Positions 32,301 to 36,333 of a stretch of DNA of 64,000 bases are shown here, piece after piece. Source of the stretch: Dendrophyllia cribrosa (Eukaryota > Cnidaria > Anthozoa > Scleractinia > Dendrophylliidae); assembly GCA_024195265.1 (NCBI GenBank), contig JAJLRJ010000007.1, positions 10,903,828 through 10,967,827 of the forward strand, given 5' to 3'. Both the position numbers and the translations under genes were made by a program. Within the stretch, counting starts at the first letter, position 1; each line of letters starts with the position of its first letter. The notes under the pieces are model-generated. The model saw only the letters and a list, made by a program, of their open reading frames with translations. It had not been told where the DNA came from and did not search any database.

Positions 32301-32917
32301 AAGCAGTCTTGCGAAAACCAACCTTAAGAGAAAATAATTTATACACTGTATGGGCTTTCTGCCGGGACTGAGAAAACTGTCTGTGCAGACCTTATTCATA
32401 ATTGGTGGCCGATTTATTATTCTAATATATTCATGCTAATCAGCCTACCCAGCCTCGTTAGCATGTGCAGATTTTTTGCTCTAAAATGAGGCTAGGTAGG
32501 CTGATTAGAATGAATATAAAAGAATAATAAAGCGGCCGCCATTTATGAATAAGGTCAATAACGGGGTGTTCGTATTAAAAGCGAGTGTCCGTAAAGCAGG
32601 GTTTGACTGTATATAGTTGCAGAGCATGAAGACAAAATAAAGCTAAAATTAGAAACCATACCATCATCCTCTATGTTTTTGTCTTTCCCTTTCTGCACAA
32701 TTCCACCGCTCACGAAGTTCAGAGGTCTGGTATAATCTTTCTTTCTTTTCCCTGAATATCCACTCGGCACTTCGTCATCGTCAGAGTCTTTCTCGGCCCA
32801 CATGCCATAAATTGCTTCTTCTTTGGACATCCTATGCCTTCTGAATCCCAAACCGAGACCTTCCATAAGGTCGCGGTCTGTGATCTCGAAATCTTCCACT
32901 TCTACGTCGTCGTCCAT
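3109..32917 (-). CDS. TFIP11: TFIP11, spliceosome disassembly G-patch protein (26 coding exons)
   Basis: Seen: 26 exons join in frame through GT-AG introns to an 837-residue protein; exon coordinates are given in separate entries. Residues 1-100 are acidic and match the TIP N-terminal region (FEITDRDL, then [11 protein letters not shown] with a DSDDDE run). A G-patch lies near 147-192 ([28 protein letters not shown]). Residues about 310-370 are a charged helical stretch, and about 385-700 match the GCFC-type region ([46 protein letters not shown]). The C-terminus has [18 protein letters not shown] and YIDRGVVF. Known: TFIP11/Ntr1 activates the DEAH helicase DHX15/Prp43 through its G-patch to release the intron-lariat spliceosome in the nucleus. 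Length equals the usual animal length. The exon 23/24 junction seems about ten residues shorter than vertebrate TFIP11; a missed microexon in intron 23 is possible. Nearly all introns carry mobile elements. Confidence 0.97.
3628..3696 (-). CDS. TFIP11: TFIP11 exon 25
   Basis: Residues 758-780: [13 protein letters not shown], matching the family NFKDLIE motif. Acceptor CGTACCAG, donor ACTTG|GTAAGT. Confidence 0.95.
3783..3831 (-). CDS. TFIP11: TFIP11 exon 24, Ala/Glu-rich
   Basis: Residues 741-757: [16 protein letters not shown]. Acceptor TTCTGCAG, donor CAAAAG|GTAAGA. The segment just before this in vertebrate TFIP11 is not found in exon 23 or 24. Confidence 0.9.
3901..4090 (-). mobile_element. 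MITE family B, truncated copy (TFIP11 intron 23)
   Basis: Matches the family described at 51962-52243, in reverse orientation: GATTGGTTTTG, a GCGCGGGAAAACGCG core, ATTACATTTGACAC and AATTGAAAA at the end. One end is missing. Confidence 0.6.
4133..4373. mobile_element. 241-bp palindromic MITE (intron 23)
   Basis: Near-perfect inverted repeat with arms of about 85 bp. Left end AATAGTCCTTTTTACAGTTG, right end its complement. Termini within TA are compatible with a TA-target element. The centre carries unique AT-rich sequence. Confidence 0.75.
4616..4880 (-). pseudogene. LINE reverse-transcriptase C-terminal remnant (intron 23)
   Basis: Minus-strand frame contains [20 protein letters not shown], the typical C-terminal tail after the reverse transcriptase in animal non-LTR retrotransposons (KYSFFxRTxxxWNxLP). 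Only about 90 residues remain; no RT core is present. Confidence 0.65.
4923..5034 (-). CDS. TFIP11: TFIP11 exon 23
   Basis: Residues 704-740 plus two bases: [20 protein letters not shown] then [17 protein letters not shown]. Acceptor GATTACCAG, donor AGAAG|GTGGGG, a less usual donor. Confidence 0.93.
5126..5397. mobile_element. MITE with AATAGCGTTCCGCCCAG termini (intron 22)
   Basis: Perfect 17-bp terminal inverted repeats at 5126-5142 and 5381-5397. The ORFs across it on both strands are by-products of the palindrome. Confidence 0.65.
5463..5633. mobile_element. MITE family A, copy 1 (intron 22)
   Basis: Hairpin element ending GCCCATTTCCGAGTTGC and its complement, flanked by TA on both sides (5461-5462 and 5634-5635), so probably a Tc1/mariner-type non-autonomous element. 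Same family at 12977-13172 and 49452-49613. Confidence 0.8.
5636..6175 (+). pseudogene. 5'-truncated LINE with 3' hairpin and tail (intron 22)
   Basis: The plus frame up to stop at 5919 contains VHSYNTRSS and [14 protein letters not shown], a non-LTR retrotransposon ORF2 C-terminus. Then a 3' UTR with a strong hairpin (AGCACCCGC at 6083 with GCGGGTGC) and a short TTGAAGA-type tail at about 6160-6180. The 5' end abuts the family A MITE. Confidence 0.7.
6181..6286 (+). mobile_element. Penelope-like element 3' tail, decayed
   Basis: Diverged version of the block GACGAAGGGCTAGCGCTCGA... followed by ATTTACCTT and AACTCAGTTGATA, found at 15685-16043, 31280-31440 and 47082-47841. Only the tail remains. 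Confidence 0.5.
6291..10656. mobile_element. giant foldback element, TTAA target duplication (intron 22)
   Basis: Left arm 6291-7781 plus 8642-8775, right arm about 8945-10656; the arms are near-identical complements of more than 1.6 kb around a loop of about 170 bp. Termini GAGCGGATGTCTG, flanked by TTAA at 6287-6290 and 10657-10660. A hAT element interrupts the left arm. No transposase is recognised: the ORFs in the arms (for example 6392-6586 plus and 10361-10696 minus) encode the same non-family peptide because the arms match. TTAA duplication points to piggyBac or Kolobok mobilisation; the terminal bases do not settle which. Confidence 0.85.
7782..8633. mobile_element. non-autonomous hAT element nested in the foldback
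   Basis: Perfect 18-bp inverted termini TAGGCTTAGACACAAGTT, 8-bp target duplication ACTATACA at 7774-7781 and 8634-8641, 852 bp long. Sub-terminal AAGTTGCC-type repeats at both ends. Minus-strand ORFs inside (8196-8417, 7959-8177) are not recognised as transposase; the first has an acidic Ser/Glu stretch. It interrupts only the left arm, so it arrived after the foldback formed. Confidence 0.9.
10769..10827 (-). CDS. TFIP11: TFIP11 exon 22
   Basis: Residues 684-703 plus one base: [19 protein letters not shown]. Acceptor TTTTCCAG, donor AAAG|GTTGGT. The 5.7-kb intron 22 with the foldback element follows. Confidence 0.95.
10878..11117 (+). mobile_element. MITE family B copy, right end missing (intron 21)
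   Basis: Starts with GAGCAGTTTTCAATTGAGTG after TA and runs through the GCGCC and GATTGG blocks of the family; the right terminus is lost near 11117. Confidence 0.7.
11130..11402 (-). mobile_element. MITE family B copy, inverted (intron 21)
   Basis: Reverse-oriented copy next to the one at 10878. Starts GGTTTTCAGTTGAGTGTCGT and ends ATTACTTTTGACAC. The pair could form a hairpin of about 250 bp in the TFIP11 transcript. Confidence 0.7.
11586..11638 (-). CDS. TFIP11: TFIP11 exon 21
   Basis: Residues 667-683 plus two bases: [18 protein letters not shown]. Acceptor TTCCGGCAG, donor CAGTG|GTACGT. Confidence 0.95.
11742..11836 (-). CDS. TFIP11: TFIP11 exon 20
   Basis: Residues 635-666: [11 protein letters not shown] and [15 protein letters not shown]. 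Acceptor TGTCCACAG, donor ATTCAG|GTTTGT. Confidence 0.96.
11872..12150 (-). mobile_element. MITE family B copy (intron 19)
   Basis: Reverse-oriented, full length but diverged: GGTTTTCACTTGAATGTCGT at one end and ATTACTTTCGACAC at the other, with the same CCAAT-rich interior. Confidence 0.65.
12188..12345. repeat. degenerate CTTCGGA repeat
   Basis: The heptamer CTTCGGA or close variants recurs about nine times with uneven spacing. Non-coding; in TFIP11 intron 19. Confidence 0.6.
12373..12560. repeat. palindromic hairpin H1 with GAGCCGCAGGCGAG apex
   Basis: Arms of about 85 bp with few mismatches; the apex at 12461-12474 reads GAGCCGCAGGCGAG. The arms contain GATGACGTCA, a CRE-like site. See H2 and H3 for the same apex with unrelated arms. 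Confidence 0.75.
12977..13172. mobile_element. MITE family A, copy 2 (intron 19)
   Basis: Hairpin element with GGCC...CCGAGTTG termini and flanking TA at 12975-12976 and 13173-13174. The interior has the ATATGAAAATGAGTTTTCAT block shared with copies 1 and 3. Confidence 0.8.
13180..13351. mobile_element. MITE with three GTTGCGCGCAAC palindromes (intron 19)
   Basis: Imperfect termini GCCCGGACACACGGTG and CACCGTGTGTCAGGGC. The 12-bp palindrome GTTGCGCGCAAC occurs at 13212, 13260 and 13308, about 48 bp apart. It sits seven bases from the family A copy and 32 bases from exon 19. Confidence 0.65.
13384..13489 (-). CDS. TFIP11: TFIP11 exon 19
   Basis: Residues 600-634 plus one base: [20 protein letters not shown] and INPHQQHL. 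Acceptor TTTTGACAG, donor CTTAG|GTACGT. Confidence 0.95.
13522..13988. mobile_element. MITE family C with amplified core (intron 18)
   Basis: Termini CCCTGTCATTCCCA and TGGGAGTCAAAGGG-like sequence, flanked by TTAA at 13518-13521 and 13989-13992. The core unit of about 89 bp (TCTAACTTTTGAGTCTGT through ATGGTACCATTTGT) is present four times in tandem, against once in the copies at 17723 and 24076. The ORFs here only repeat the unit. Confidence 0.8.
13993..14874. other. rest of intron 18, nothing recognised
   Basis: Long T/A homopolymer runs; the plus-strand ORFs (14171-14389, 14531-14788) show no family signature. Confidence 0.45.
14875..14987 (-). CDS. TFIP11: TFIP11 exon 18
   Basis: Residues 562-599: [20 protein letters not shown] then [15 protein letters not shown]. 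Acceptor CATTCCTAG, donor AGCAAG|GTACTC. Confidence 0.96.
15105..15465. repeat. tandem repeat related to family C core (intron 17)
   Basis: Four units of about 103 bp containing CATTCAAATGAAAGCTATTG, GCAGTACTTT, TGTTTATTATGCTGTA and AACTTTTGAGTCTGTGGATG. These match the family C core with a different spacer; no TTAA-CCC termini are seen here. Confidence 0.7.
15548..15626 (-). CDS. TFIP11: TFIP11 exon 17
   Basis: Residues 536-561 plus one base: [20 protein letters not shown]. Acceptor CTGTTTTAG, donor ATCG|GTAAGA. Confidence 0.96.
15685..16043 (+). pseudogene. Penelope-like element 3' fragment with GIY-YIG C-terminus (intron 16)
   Basis: An open frame of 54 codons from 15685 to stop at 15849 matches residues 47-100 of the GIY-YIG segment at 47334-47636. 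Then the conserved tail with GACGAAGGGCTAGCGCTCGA and TTACCTTATCGACTCAGTCG. The 5' part of the element is missing; antisense to TFIP11. Confidence 0.8.
16265..16382 (-). CDS. TFIP11: TFIP11 exon 16
   Basis: Residues 496-535: [36 protein letters not shown]. Acceptor TCATTTAG, donor CTTCAG|GTCAGT. Confidence 0.96.
16383..17503. other. intron 15, no insertion recognised
   Basis: AT-rich intron sequence; a small palindrome GTATTCTTTATATAAAGAATAC lies at about 16842-16863. No coding pattern. Confidence 0.45.
17504..17566 (-). CDS. TFIP11: TFIP11 exon 15
   Basis: Residues 475-495 plus two bases: [19 protein letters not shown], one of the strongest family signatures. Acceptor TTTGTTAAG, donor GTTTG|GTATGT. 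Confidence 0.96.
17723..17937. mobile_element. MITE family C, single-unit copy (intron 14)
   Basis: Termini CCCTTTAACTCCCAAG and TAGGAATGAAAGGG, flanked by TTAA at 17719-17722 and 17938-17941. CCC termini with TTAA fit a piggyBac-type origin. One core unit only. Confidence 0.8.
18029..18183 (-). CDS. TFIP11: TFIP11 exon 14
   Basis: Residues 424-474 plus two bases. [20 protein letters not shown] then [11 protein letters not shown] and LSHGEE. Acceptor ATCTGTAG, donor GAGAA|GTATGT. The preceding intron contains the LINE and CAGT repeats. Confidence 0.95.
18190..18500. repeat. CAGT-rich simple repeat with inverted end (intron 13)
   Basis: Irregular tandem of CAGT/CAGA/CAAT tetramers. At 18415-18500 the array turns into its own complement (GACAGCCAGTCAGTC and its inverse), making a hairpin right beside the LINE tail. 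Confidence 0.8.
18502..19557 (-). pseudogene. 5'-truncated LINE, RT C-terminal half (intron 13)
   Basis: Minus-strand reading starts [15 protein letters not shown] just before the catalytic YADD box ([11 protein letters not shown]), continues through [17 protein letters not shown], reaches an in-frame TGA at about 19285-19280, then continues [20 protein letters not shown] and ends at 18655. The 3' end is an ATCA microsatellite at 18502-18525. Everything before the YINDLP-type motif is gone. It sits inside the CAGT array, same strand as TFIP11. Confidence 0.9.
19558..19805. repeat. CAGT-rich simple repeat, distal part (intron 13)
   Basis: Continuation of the tetramer array on the other side of the LINE. 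The LINE therefore inserted into, or captured, this repeat. Confidence 0.8.
19930..19974 (-). CDS. TFIP11: TFIP11 exon 13 (45-nt exon)
   Basis: Residues 409-423: [15 protein letters not shown]. Acceptor TTTTTACAG, donor CTTTG|GTAAGT. Phase 0 at both ends, so it could be skipped without a frameshift. Confidence 0.92.
20097..20199 (-). CDS. TFIP11: TFIP11 exon 12
   Basis: Residues 374-408: [20 protein letters not shown] then YEEFK, the family LTLDxCxxxFxxLQxxYYEE motif. Acceptor ATGTAACAG, donor TTAAG|GTAAAA. Confidence 0.95.
20884..21343 (+). mobile_element. tRNA-derived SINE (intron 11)
   Basis: The head is tRNA-like: A box TAGCTCAGTTGA at 20901-20912 and B box GGTTTGGATCC at 20945-20955, spaced as in a tRNA. 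A body of about 300 bp follows, then an (ATTT)n tail at 21315-21341. Antisense to TFIP11. The head lacks a complete tRNA 3' half, so this is not a functional tRNA gene. A second copy is at 28890-29080. Confidence 0.8.
21418..21540 (-). CDS. TFIP11: TFIP11 exon 11, charged helix
   Basis: Residues 333-373 plus two bases. [16 protein letters not shown] followed by [11 protein letters not shown], probably coiled coil. Acceptor TTTTTTGTAG, donor GATAG|GTATGT. Confidence 0.96.
21661..21760 (-). CDS. TFIP11: TFIP11 exon 10
   Basis: Residues 300-332 plus two bases: [19 protein letters not shown], the conserved leucine-rich helix. Acceptor GATTTCAG, donor AGACA|GTAAGT. Confidence 0.96.
21839..22285. 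repeat. 35-bp minisatellite, about 13 copies (intron 9)
   Basis: Unit CAAATACTGGTATAAAACTG plus TTTAGTGACCAATGT. Copies differ by only one to three bases (AATGT, AATAT, AACAT variants; one copy lacks a T). Diverged half-units continue to about 22370. Confidence 0.95.
23329..23434. repeat. palindromic hairpin H2 with GAGCCGAAGGCGAG apex (intron 9)
   Basis: Arms of about 45 bp (GATCTGTATGGGCATTTACA and complement) around GAGCCGAAGGCGAG at 23375-23388. The arms are unrelated to H1 and H3. Confidence 0.75.
23662..23761 (-). CDS. TFIP11: TFIP11 exon 9
   Basis: Residues 267-299 plus one base. [18 protein letters not shown] matches the family V(I/V)DMTG motif. Acceptor TATTTTCAG, donor TTAG|GTTGTT. 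Confidence 0.95.
23961..24017 (-). CDS. TFIP11: TFIP11 exon 8
   Basis: Residues 248-266: [19 protein letters not shown]. Phase 0. Acceptor GAATTACAG, donor ATAAAG|GTAATC. It follows the 4.3-kb intron 7. Confidence 0.9.
24076..24293. mobile_element. MITE family C, single-unit copy (intron 7)
   Basis: TTAA flanks at 24072-24075 and 24294-24297; termini CCCCTTCACTCTCAG and TTGGGAATTAAAGGG. One core unit in the same orientation as the intron 18 copy. Confidence 0.8.
24298..25004. other. intron 7 between MITE and TIR element
   Basis: AT-rich, no coding or repeat signature I can name. Confidence 0.4.
25690..25983 (+). CDS. unrecognised ORF in the intron 7 element, possibly spliced
   Basis: The frame ending at 25983 contains [20 protein letters not shown] and ends in [10 protein letters not shown], with protein-like composition (charged, no low-complexity AT codons). 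It has no ATG. Just upstream, AAAG|GTGAGT at 25713 and TTTGCAG at 25765 would splice out about 50 bases and keep a frame open. Function not recognised. Confidence 0.3.
26374..26442. repeat. 23-bp stem hairpin inside the intron 7 element
   Basis: GCCAGACTGCGTGTCGCCAG and its complement, separated by a 23-base AT-rich loop. GC-rich against an AT-rich background. Confidence 0.7.
27043..27205 (+). CDS. unrecognised AT-rich ORF in the intron 7 element
   Basis: Frame from ATG at about 27041: [19 protein letters not shown], then IWWKNIYKL, ending at 27205. Strong Ile/Lys bias unlike TFIP11, like the GIY-YIG ORF that follows. Not recognised. Confidence 0.3.
27329..27694 (+). pseudogene. GIY-YIG nuclease-like ORF, interrupted by a stop
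   Basis: The plus frame contains KIYKV and, ten residues on, IYVGST, the two halves of the GIY-YIG motif, followed by TRLKWH with the conserved Arg. A TGA at 27536-27538 interrupts it, after which the same frame continues to TAA at 27694 and holds [11 protein letters not shown] and NLLNNR, the Glu and Asn-containing second half of the domain. There is no ATG in frame upstream. The codon use is very AT-rich, unlike the host exons. Such stand-alone GIY-YIG proteins occur in Polinton-like elements, virophages and some transposons; which one applies here is not known. Confidence 0.7.
27776..27904 (+). CDS. small lysine-rich ORF after the GIY-YIG remnant
   Basis: 42 codons from ATG: basic, with [20 protein letters not shown]. 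Same AT-rich codon use. No family recognised; may be the remainder of a larger protein. Confidence 0.25.
   Translation: MNNNFYFFNAKVNGIRIKTMARYNKSTKDKALQKIEQKREIK
28320..28370 (-). CDS. TFIP11: TFIP11 exon 7
   Basis: Residues 231-247: [17 protein letters not shown], matching the family PKYxYKTxEEL segment. Acceptor CCTTATAAAG, donor TTAAG|GTACAG. It lies just beyond the large TIR element of intron 7. Confidence 0.95.
28890..29080 (+). mobile_element. SINE body, 5'-truncated copy (intron 6)
   Basis: Matches the body of the SINE at 20884: ACATAACAAAACCCTGGCTG, GTGGCTGCCTGGGGC, TCATAAGGGTATGTTAAG. No tRNA head. Confidence 0.7.
29205..29285 (-). CDS. TFIP11: TFIP11 exon 6, acidic segment
   Basis: Residues 204-230: [19 protein letters not shown], the acidic stretch and QW motif after the G-patch. 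Acceptor TTTACACAG, donor GATGAG|GTGCTT. Confidence 0.93.
29331..29524 (-). mobile_element. MITE family C, decayed copy (intron 5)
   Basis: Reverse-oriented core with ATGCAAAAGTACTGCTGACG and CACACCATAGCATTTCGTCC. The outer ends are eroded; no TTAA flank on the left. Confidence 0.6.
30003..30134 (-). CDS. TFIP11: TFIP11 exon 5, G-patch core
   Basis: Residues 160-203. Holds the glycine pattern [14 protein letters not shown] and the closing [10 protein letters not shown], the part that contacts DHX15/Prp43 in this family. Phase 0 at both ends. Acceptor TTTGTAG, donor CAAGAG|GTAGGA. Confidence 0.97.
30180..30748. mobile_element. 569-bp TTAA-flanked MITE (intron 4)
   Basis: Termini AGGGGCTATGTCGCGAGGT and complement, flanked by TTAA at 30176-30179 and 30749-30752. 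The plus ORF 30434-30844 runs out of the element and is not a gene. Its left-terminus sequence recurs in diverged form at 33919. Confidence 0.85.
31280..31440 (+). mobile_element. Penelope-like element 3' tail (intron 4)
   Basis: CGACAAAGGGCTAGCGCTCG, TTACCTTATCGACTCAGTC, then the distal block ending CTCTAGAAACTAACCCCATT, the same end as the element at 47082. It stops a few bases before exon 4. Confidence 0.65.
31453..31510 (-). CDS. TFIP11: TFIP11 exon 4, start of G-patch
   Basis: Residues 140-159: [19 protein letters not shown], the conserved entry into the G-patch. Acceptor TTTTTGTAG, donor CAACAG|GTAAAG, ends in phase 0. Confidence 0.96.
31714..31753 (-). CDS. TFIP11: TFIP11 exon 3 (40-nt exon)
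   Basis: Residues 127-139 plus two bases: [12 protein letters not shown]. Acceptor TTTTCAG, donor GGAAA|GTAAGA. Too short for an ORF scan; supported by phase match on both sides. Confidence 0.92.
31967..32089 (-). CDS. TFIP11: TFIP11 exon 2
   Basis: Residues 86-126, phase 1 at both ends. Encodes a Gly/Ser-rich linker ([11 protein letters not shown]) then [16 protein letters not shown]. Acceptor TTGATCAG, donor CTTG|GTTAGT. The overlapping ORF starting MRQVLAAVQ is a shadow in the wrong frame. Confidence 0.93.
32345..32620. repeat. GTCCGTATTA-type repeat split by a hairpin MITE (intron 1)
   Basis: ATGGGCTTTCTGCCGGGAC and GTGTTCGTATTAAAAGCGAG flank a palindrome at 32389-32556 whose ends read GACCTTATTCATAA and complement. 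Same outer family as 53540-54155. The MITE duplicates GACC/GGTC-type ends; target duplication unclear. Confidence 0.6.
32662..32917 (-). CDS. TFIP11: TFIP11 exon 1 (coding part)
   Basis: Residues 1-85 plus one base. Starts [17 protein letters not shown], the acidic TIP_N start of the family. This ATG is the first in frame and is followed directly by conserved sequence. Donor GATG|GTATGG; the open frame that continues past it is intron read-through. Confidence 0.96.
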
Positions 32918-33072
32918 TTTTTAAGAGTTAAAACTACACAAAAGATAATTTTAACAGCGAGATCTACTCCAAAGTGATTGAAGGAGATTTGGAGCTCCGC
33001 AAAACAGACACAAATGGTTTCAACAATTTAAAAACGCTCGGAAGATAAACGTTGTTAACAAAACGAATGTTC

Positions 33073-33084
33073 GTCCGCCATCTT
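33073..33084 (-). promoter_or_regulatory. YY1-like motif at the TFIP11 5' end
   Basis: The minus strand reads AAGATGGCGGAC about 155 bases upstream of the TFIP11 ATG. AAGATGGCGG is the YY1 core found at start sites of TATA-less housekeeping genes. The transcription start is probably near here; no TATA box is evident. Confidence 0.5.
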
Positions 33085-33157
33085 TTGCGCAAAGACAATA
33101 ACGCTTAGGTTTTGTTGTTGATCCGCTGTGCATAATTATGTTAACGAAAATGCTGAG

Positions 33158-33270
33158 CAAGGGCTGACAGCTGCGTAGAAAAAGTAACGCCACAGTTGCA
33201 TTTAAACTTTCGGTTTGGTCTCAATCATGCCATTGTTGCGTTGCTTTTTCTACGCAGTTGTCAGCCCTTG
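33158..33270. repeat. palindrome near the TFIP11 promoter
   Basis: CAAGGGCTGACAGCTGCGTA with complement at 33251-33270, arms about 33 bp. It lies about 75 bp upstream of the YY1-like motif. Confidence 0.65.
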
Positions 33271-33326
33271 CTTCTTATTAAAGAAATAAAAAACGCGCCG
33301 AGTGCATTATTGAGTTATATAAGCAC

Positions 33327-33420
33327 GCGGGAATTTTTAAGAACACGAGAGAAGTGCAGAGAAGCACGAGCCAAAGGCGAGTGCTTCTCGCACTTCTCGA
33401 GTGTTCTTAAAAATTCCCAA
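33327..33420. repeat. palindromic hairpin H3 with GAGCCAAAGGCGAG apex
   Basis: Arms GGGAATTTTTAAGAACAC and GAAGTGC...GAGAAGCAC with complements, apex GAGCCAAAGGCGAG at 33368-33381. Confidence 0.75.
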
Positions 33421-34432
33421 CAGGGTATTTTTTTTGCATTTTGTGTACTGCTAACAACATTAAATAGTTGTTATTTTCAACCTTTAAACTACAGAGGTTA
33501 AGGTGGTTCTGCATCGGTTTGGAGCCAATATGTTTCTAGTTTTTTCTTCGAGTTAGGAGTTTTTCACTGGTTTTGCGCATCCGGCCTAATCACCGTTACA
33601 ACGTCCAGAACGTTATATAAACGTAAATGAAGAGTGCATTTTTTACTTCCCTTACGTGAGCTTTGCTTTGCGACGTGCTTACGCAGACATACATTGTAAG
33701 AGTTACATTTTGACTGCGACTTAAAGTGGCTGGTCTAGATGGCTGGTCGGCTTCCCCAATTGTCTCTAGTGTTTTATACATGGGAAATGTTTTCTATTCG
33801 GCCGAGCGCAGCGATAGTAGCCTATAGTACAGGCGTTATTTTATGCGTTTCATTCGAATTACCACCGAATTACGCCTGTTCTGCAGGTTGCAGCGATAGA
33901 GAATATAACTTTTTTTTTAAAGGGGCTGTGTCACCATATTTAGTATTACTTCAGTAAAAAAGCCTAGACAGTCGATTCAAAATAAGAGACTGCTCGCAGT
34001 CTATAAAAAGCCAAAAGACATATTTGAATCCGGCAGTGCAACCCCCCACCCCAAAAGAAATGGTCTAGTTTTGTTTAAAATTGTTATGCTAGTTCTTTTA
34101 AAGGAAAAATATGTGTCGTGGGCTGAAGATGGAAGGTGGAAATGAATTTCAACTTGAAGAAATTGAGCCAATTTTTTCAAGTTTATTTTTTTCGTTTATT
34201 TTTCAAGTTTTTTTTCAAGTTTCAAGCCTTGCGTCTTGGAAAACTCGCTAAAACACTTATTATGGTTTATTCTCTCTTCAAAAATTCCAAACTGAACCGT
34301 GGAAATAAACTTCATGTCAATGAAAGAACTTTACAAAAAAACCGAAGCTGGACAAACTGTAAGACTCAATTCTTGCTAAGCTATTTGTGTAGCTGGAATT
34401 AGATGATTTTGCAAACTTTTCGTTGATGTTTA
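33421..34432. other. intergenic, no gene recognised
   Basis: Contains one terminus of the TTAAAGGGGCT family (at about 33919, TTAAAGGGGCTGTGTCACC) with no matching right end, and T-rich runs at 34160-34215. ORFs look random. Confidence 0.45.
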
Positions 34433-34591
34433 CAGGGGCGTAGCTACCTGTACGCACGTACGCACGTGCGTACCTGAAAAAGTCGAAAAAAAAAGAAAGA
34501 TTTGGGACTTGAGGGTGGGGGGAGGAGGTAGAGGGAGTGTTTGAAAACAGTGATTGTGCGTACCTCTGAAAAATTCCTGGCTACGCCCCTG
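34433..34591. mobile_element. 159-bp hAT-like MITE
   Basis: Termini CAGGGGCGTAGCTACC and GGCTACGCCCCTG, the common hAT MITE pattern. Flanks share GTTTA; a full 8-bp duplication is not clear. Inside, GTACGCACGTACGCACGTGC forms a small palindrome. Confidence 0.65.
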
Positions 34592-35684
34592 GTTTAGTTT
34601 GTAGAGTGTGTCTATTTTTTATCACTGAGTTGGATGATAAGCTTCTGAATTTAGCACTGCGTTACACCTTTGTTTCGCTGTTAGTTGTCAGTAGGGGAGA
34701 CTCCCATCTAAAAATGATGGGGGCCTTGTACTTGTCGTACCTTTTAGGGGGCAAATTTGTGGATTGATGCCACTTATAGGGTGCTAAAATCTAAAATGAC
34801 CACCAGTAGAATTATCGCGATACCTTTAGGGTATTGAACCGAAAAAGATATTACAGAATATGACATGTGTTGTTTTAGAAACTGCAGTGATGCATCGCTG
34901 GATTCAGCCGGTCTTCCAAGTTTATTTATTCAAAGTAAAAAGTCAACTTAATGAGTATACTCTTTAGTAATAACTATTTAACTATATCGGTACTATCATG
35001 TTATATTGTATGCCACCATGGGCACTGATAAATAGGATGATAGGAAATATCACTTGCCATTTACTTTAGGAAAAAAGAAAAAATCGGATCTTAATGCAAG
35101 ACTGTAAACAAAGTTTCAGAGAGAGAATTTGTTGACCACAGTTCTGGAGGCTAAAGGTCGATTCCCTGCATGTTAACATCTCACGCATTTCTAGAGAACC
35201 AAGACGTGACAAAGCTCGCATGTTAACTGATACCGCACTCAGTTTGTGTAGTACTAGTAGTTGTGTATCTCTAATTTATTTGTCGTTTCAAAAGTTTTCG
35301 CCATAGCTATTTTACCTCGTAGAGCAAGCATTTCATTTGCCTAATTCTATTTTTTTTCAAATTCTATGGGAAATTATGGCTTTTGGGCCGGACATCGCTG
35401 TATCATACCCTTTTAATATGTCGCCAAGAAACAAATCGCATTGCGGTTATGAAACAAATAAACTTAAAAAACTGAGTACGCAATAAGCAAAATAAGAACG
35501 GGCTATATTGTGGTGGTTTAATCAACGTTCGAGGTGTTTTGCATTCTTTACCTATCAATCACCTATCCATGAATCACTTATGCAGCTGGAATAACATACG
35601 TTTGCAGAAAATGCGCCTTAGTCATGCACTAGTACATTGCTTTAAACCATATGATGGTTAGATCAAAAGAATTTTGAATCTTAT
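34592..35684. other. intergenic, nothing recognised
   Basis: No gene or clear element. 34680-34860 is G/T-rich with TTTTAGGGGGCAAATTTG-like blocks and is probably an old repeat. Confidence 0.4.
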
Positions 35685-35928
35685 GCCCCATTCACACCAA
35701 CGGTTAAACATGTTTAAATGTTGTTTAGTTTAACTAGGTTTTTAGCCTCTATCTTGAAAAGTTTTAAATGTATATGACTCAAACTACCTGGAATGGTAAT
35801 AAAGTCAATAAAGTTTGTTTTAGTAAATATTTCACTCCAAATATTACCGGAGGTTAGGAGATATTTTTCTAAACCTGTTTTAAACTAAACAACATTTAAA
35901 CATGTTTAAGCGTTGGTGTGAATGGGGT
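35685..35928. mobile_element. 244-bp palindromic MITE
   Basis: Ends GCCCCATTCACACCAACG and CGTTGGTGTGAATGGGGT; sub-terminal TTTAAATGTTGTTTAGTTTA is also inverted. Arms of about 60 bp. Confidence 0.75.
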
Positions 35929-36333
35929 ATTAGCTATATTTTACACAGCATGTTTTATTTTGGAAAAGTGATCGCAACTTTCGACGAGACGTAGACGGTG
36001 CGAAGTGAAGGAAGGAATAGGACTGGGAAGGAAAGGGACTAGAACTCTTCTTCTCAAACTCATTAATAATTCATAAAGAAAATACAAAGGAAATTCATGT
36101 TTAATGAGTGTTTGGAAATCAGATGAAACACTCCTCATTTTTGCATCCTTAATTTCTCCTTCTAAAATCATTATGTTTGAGAAGTAATATCAAACATTCG
36201 ACACAGTATTTCATAACAAGATCAAACAACTCGAAGTTCGCCAAAAATACTCCGCTGTTCGTCGTATCTTCAACCCTCTTCTCAGTGTTTGATCTATTAC
36301 ATGAAACACTGTGTCTCATGTTTGATATATTAC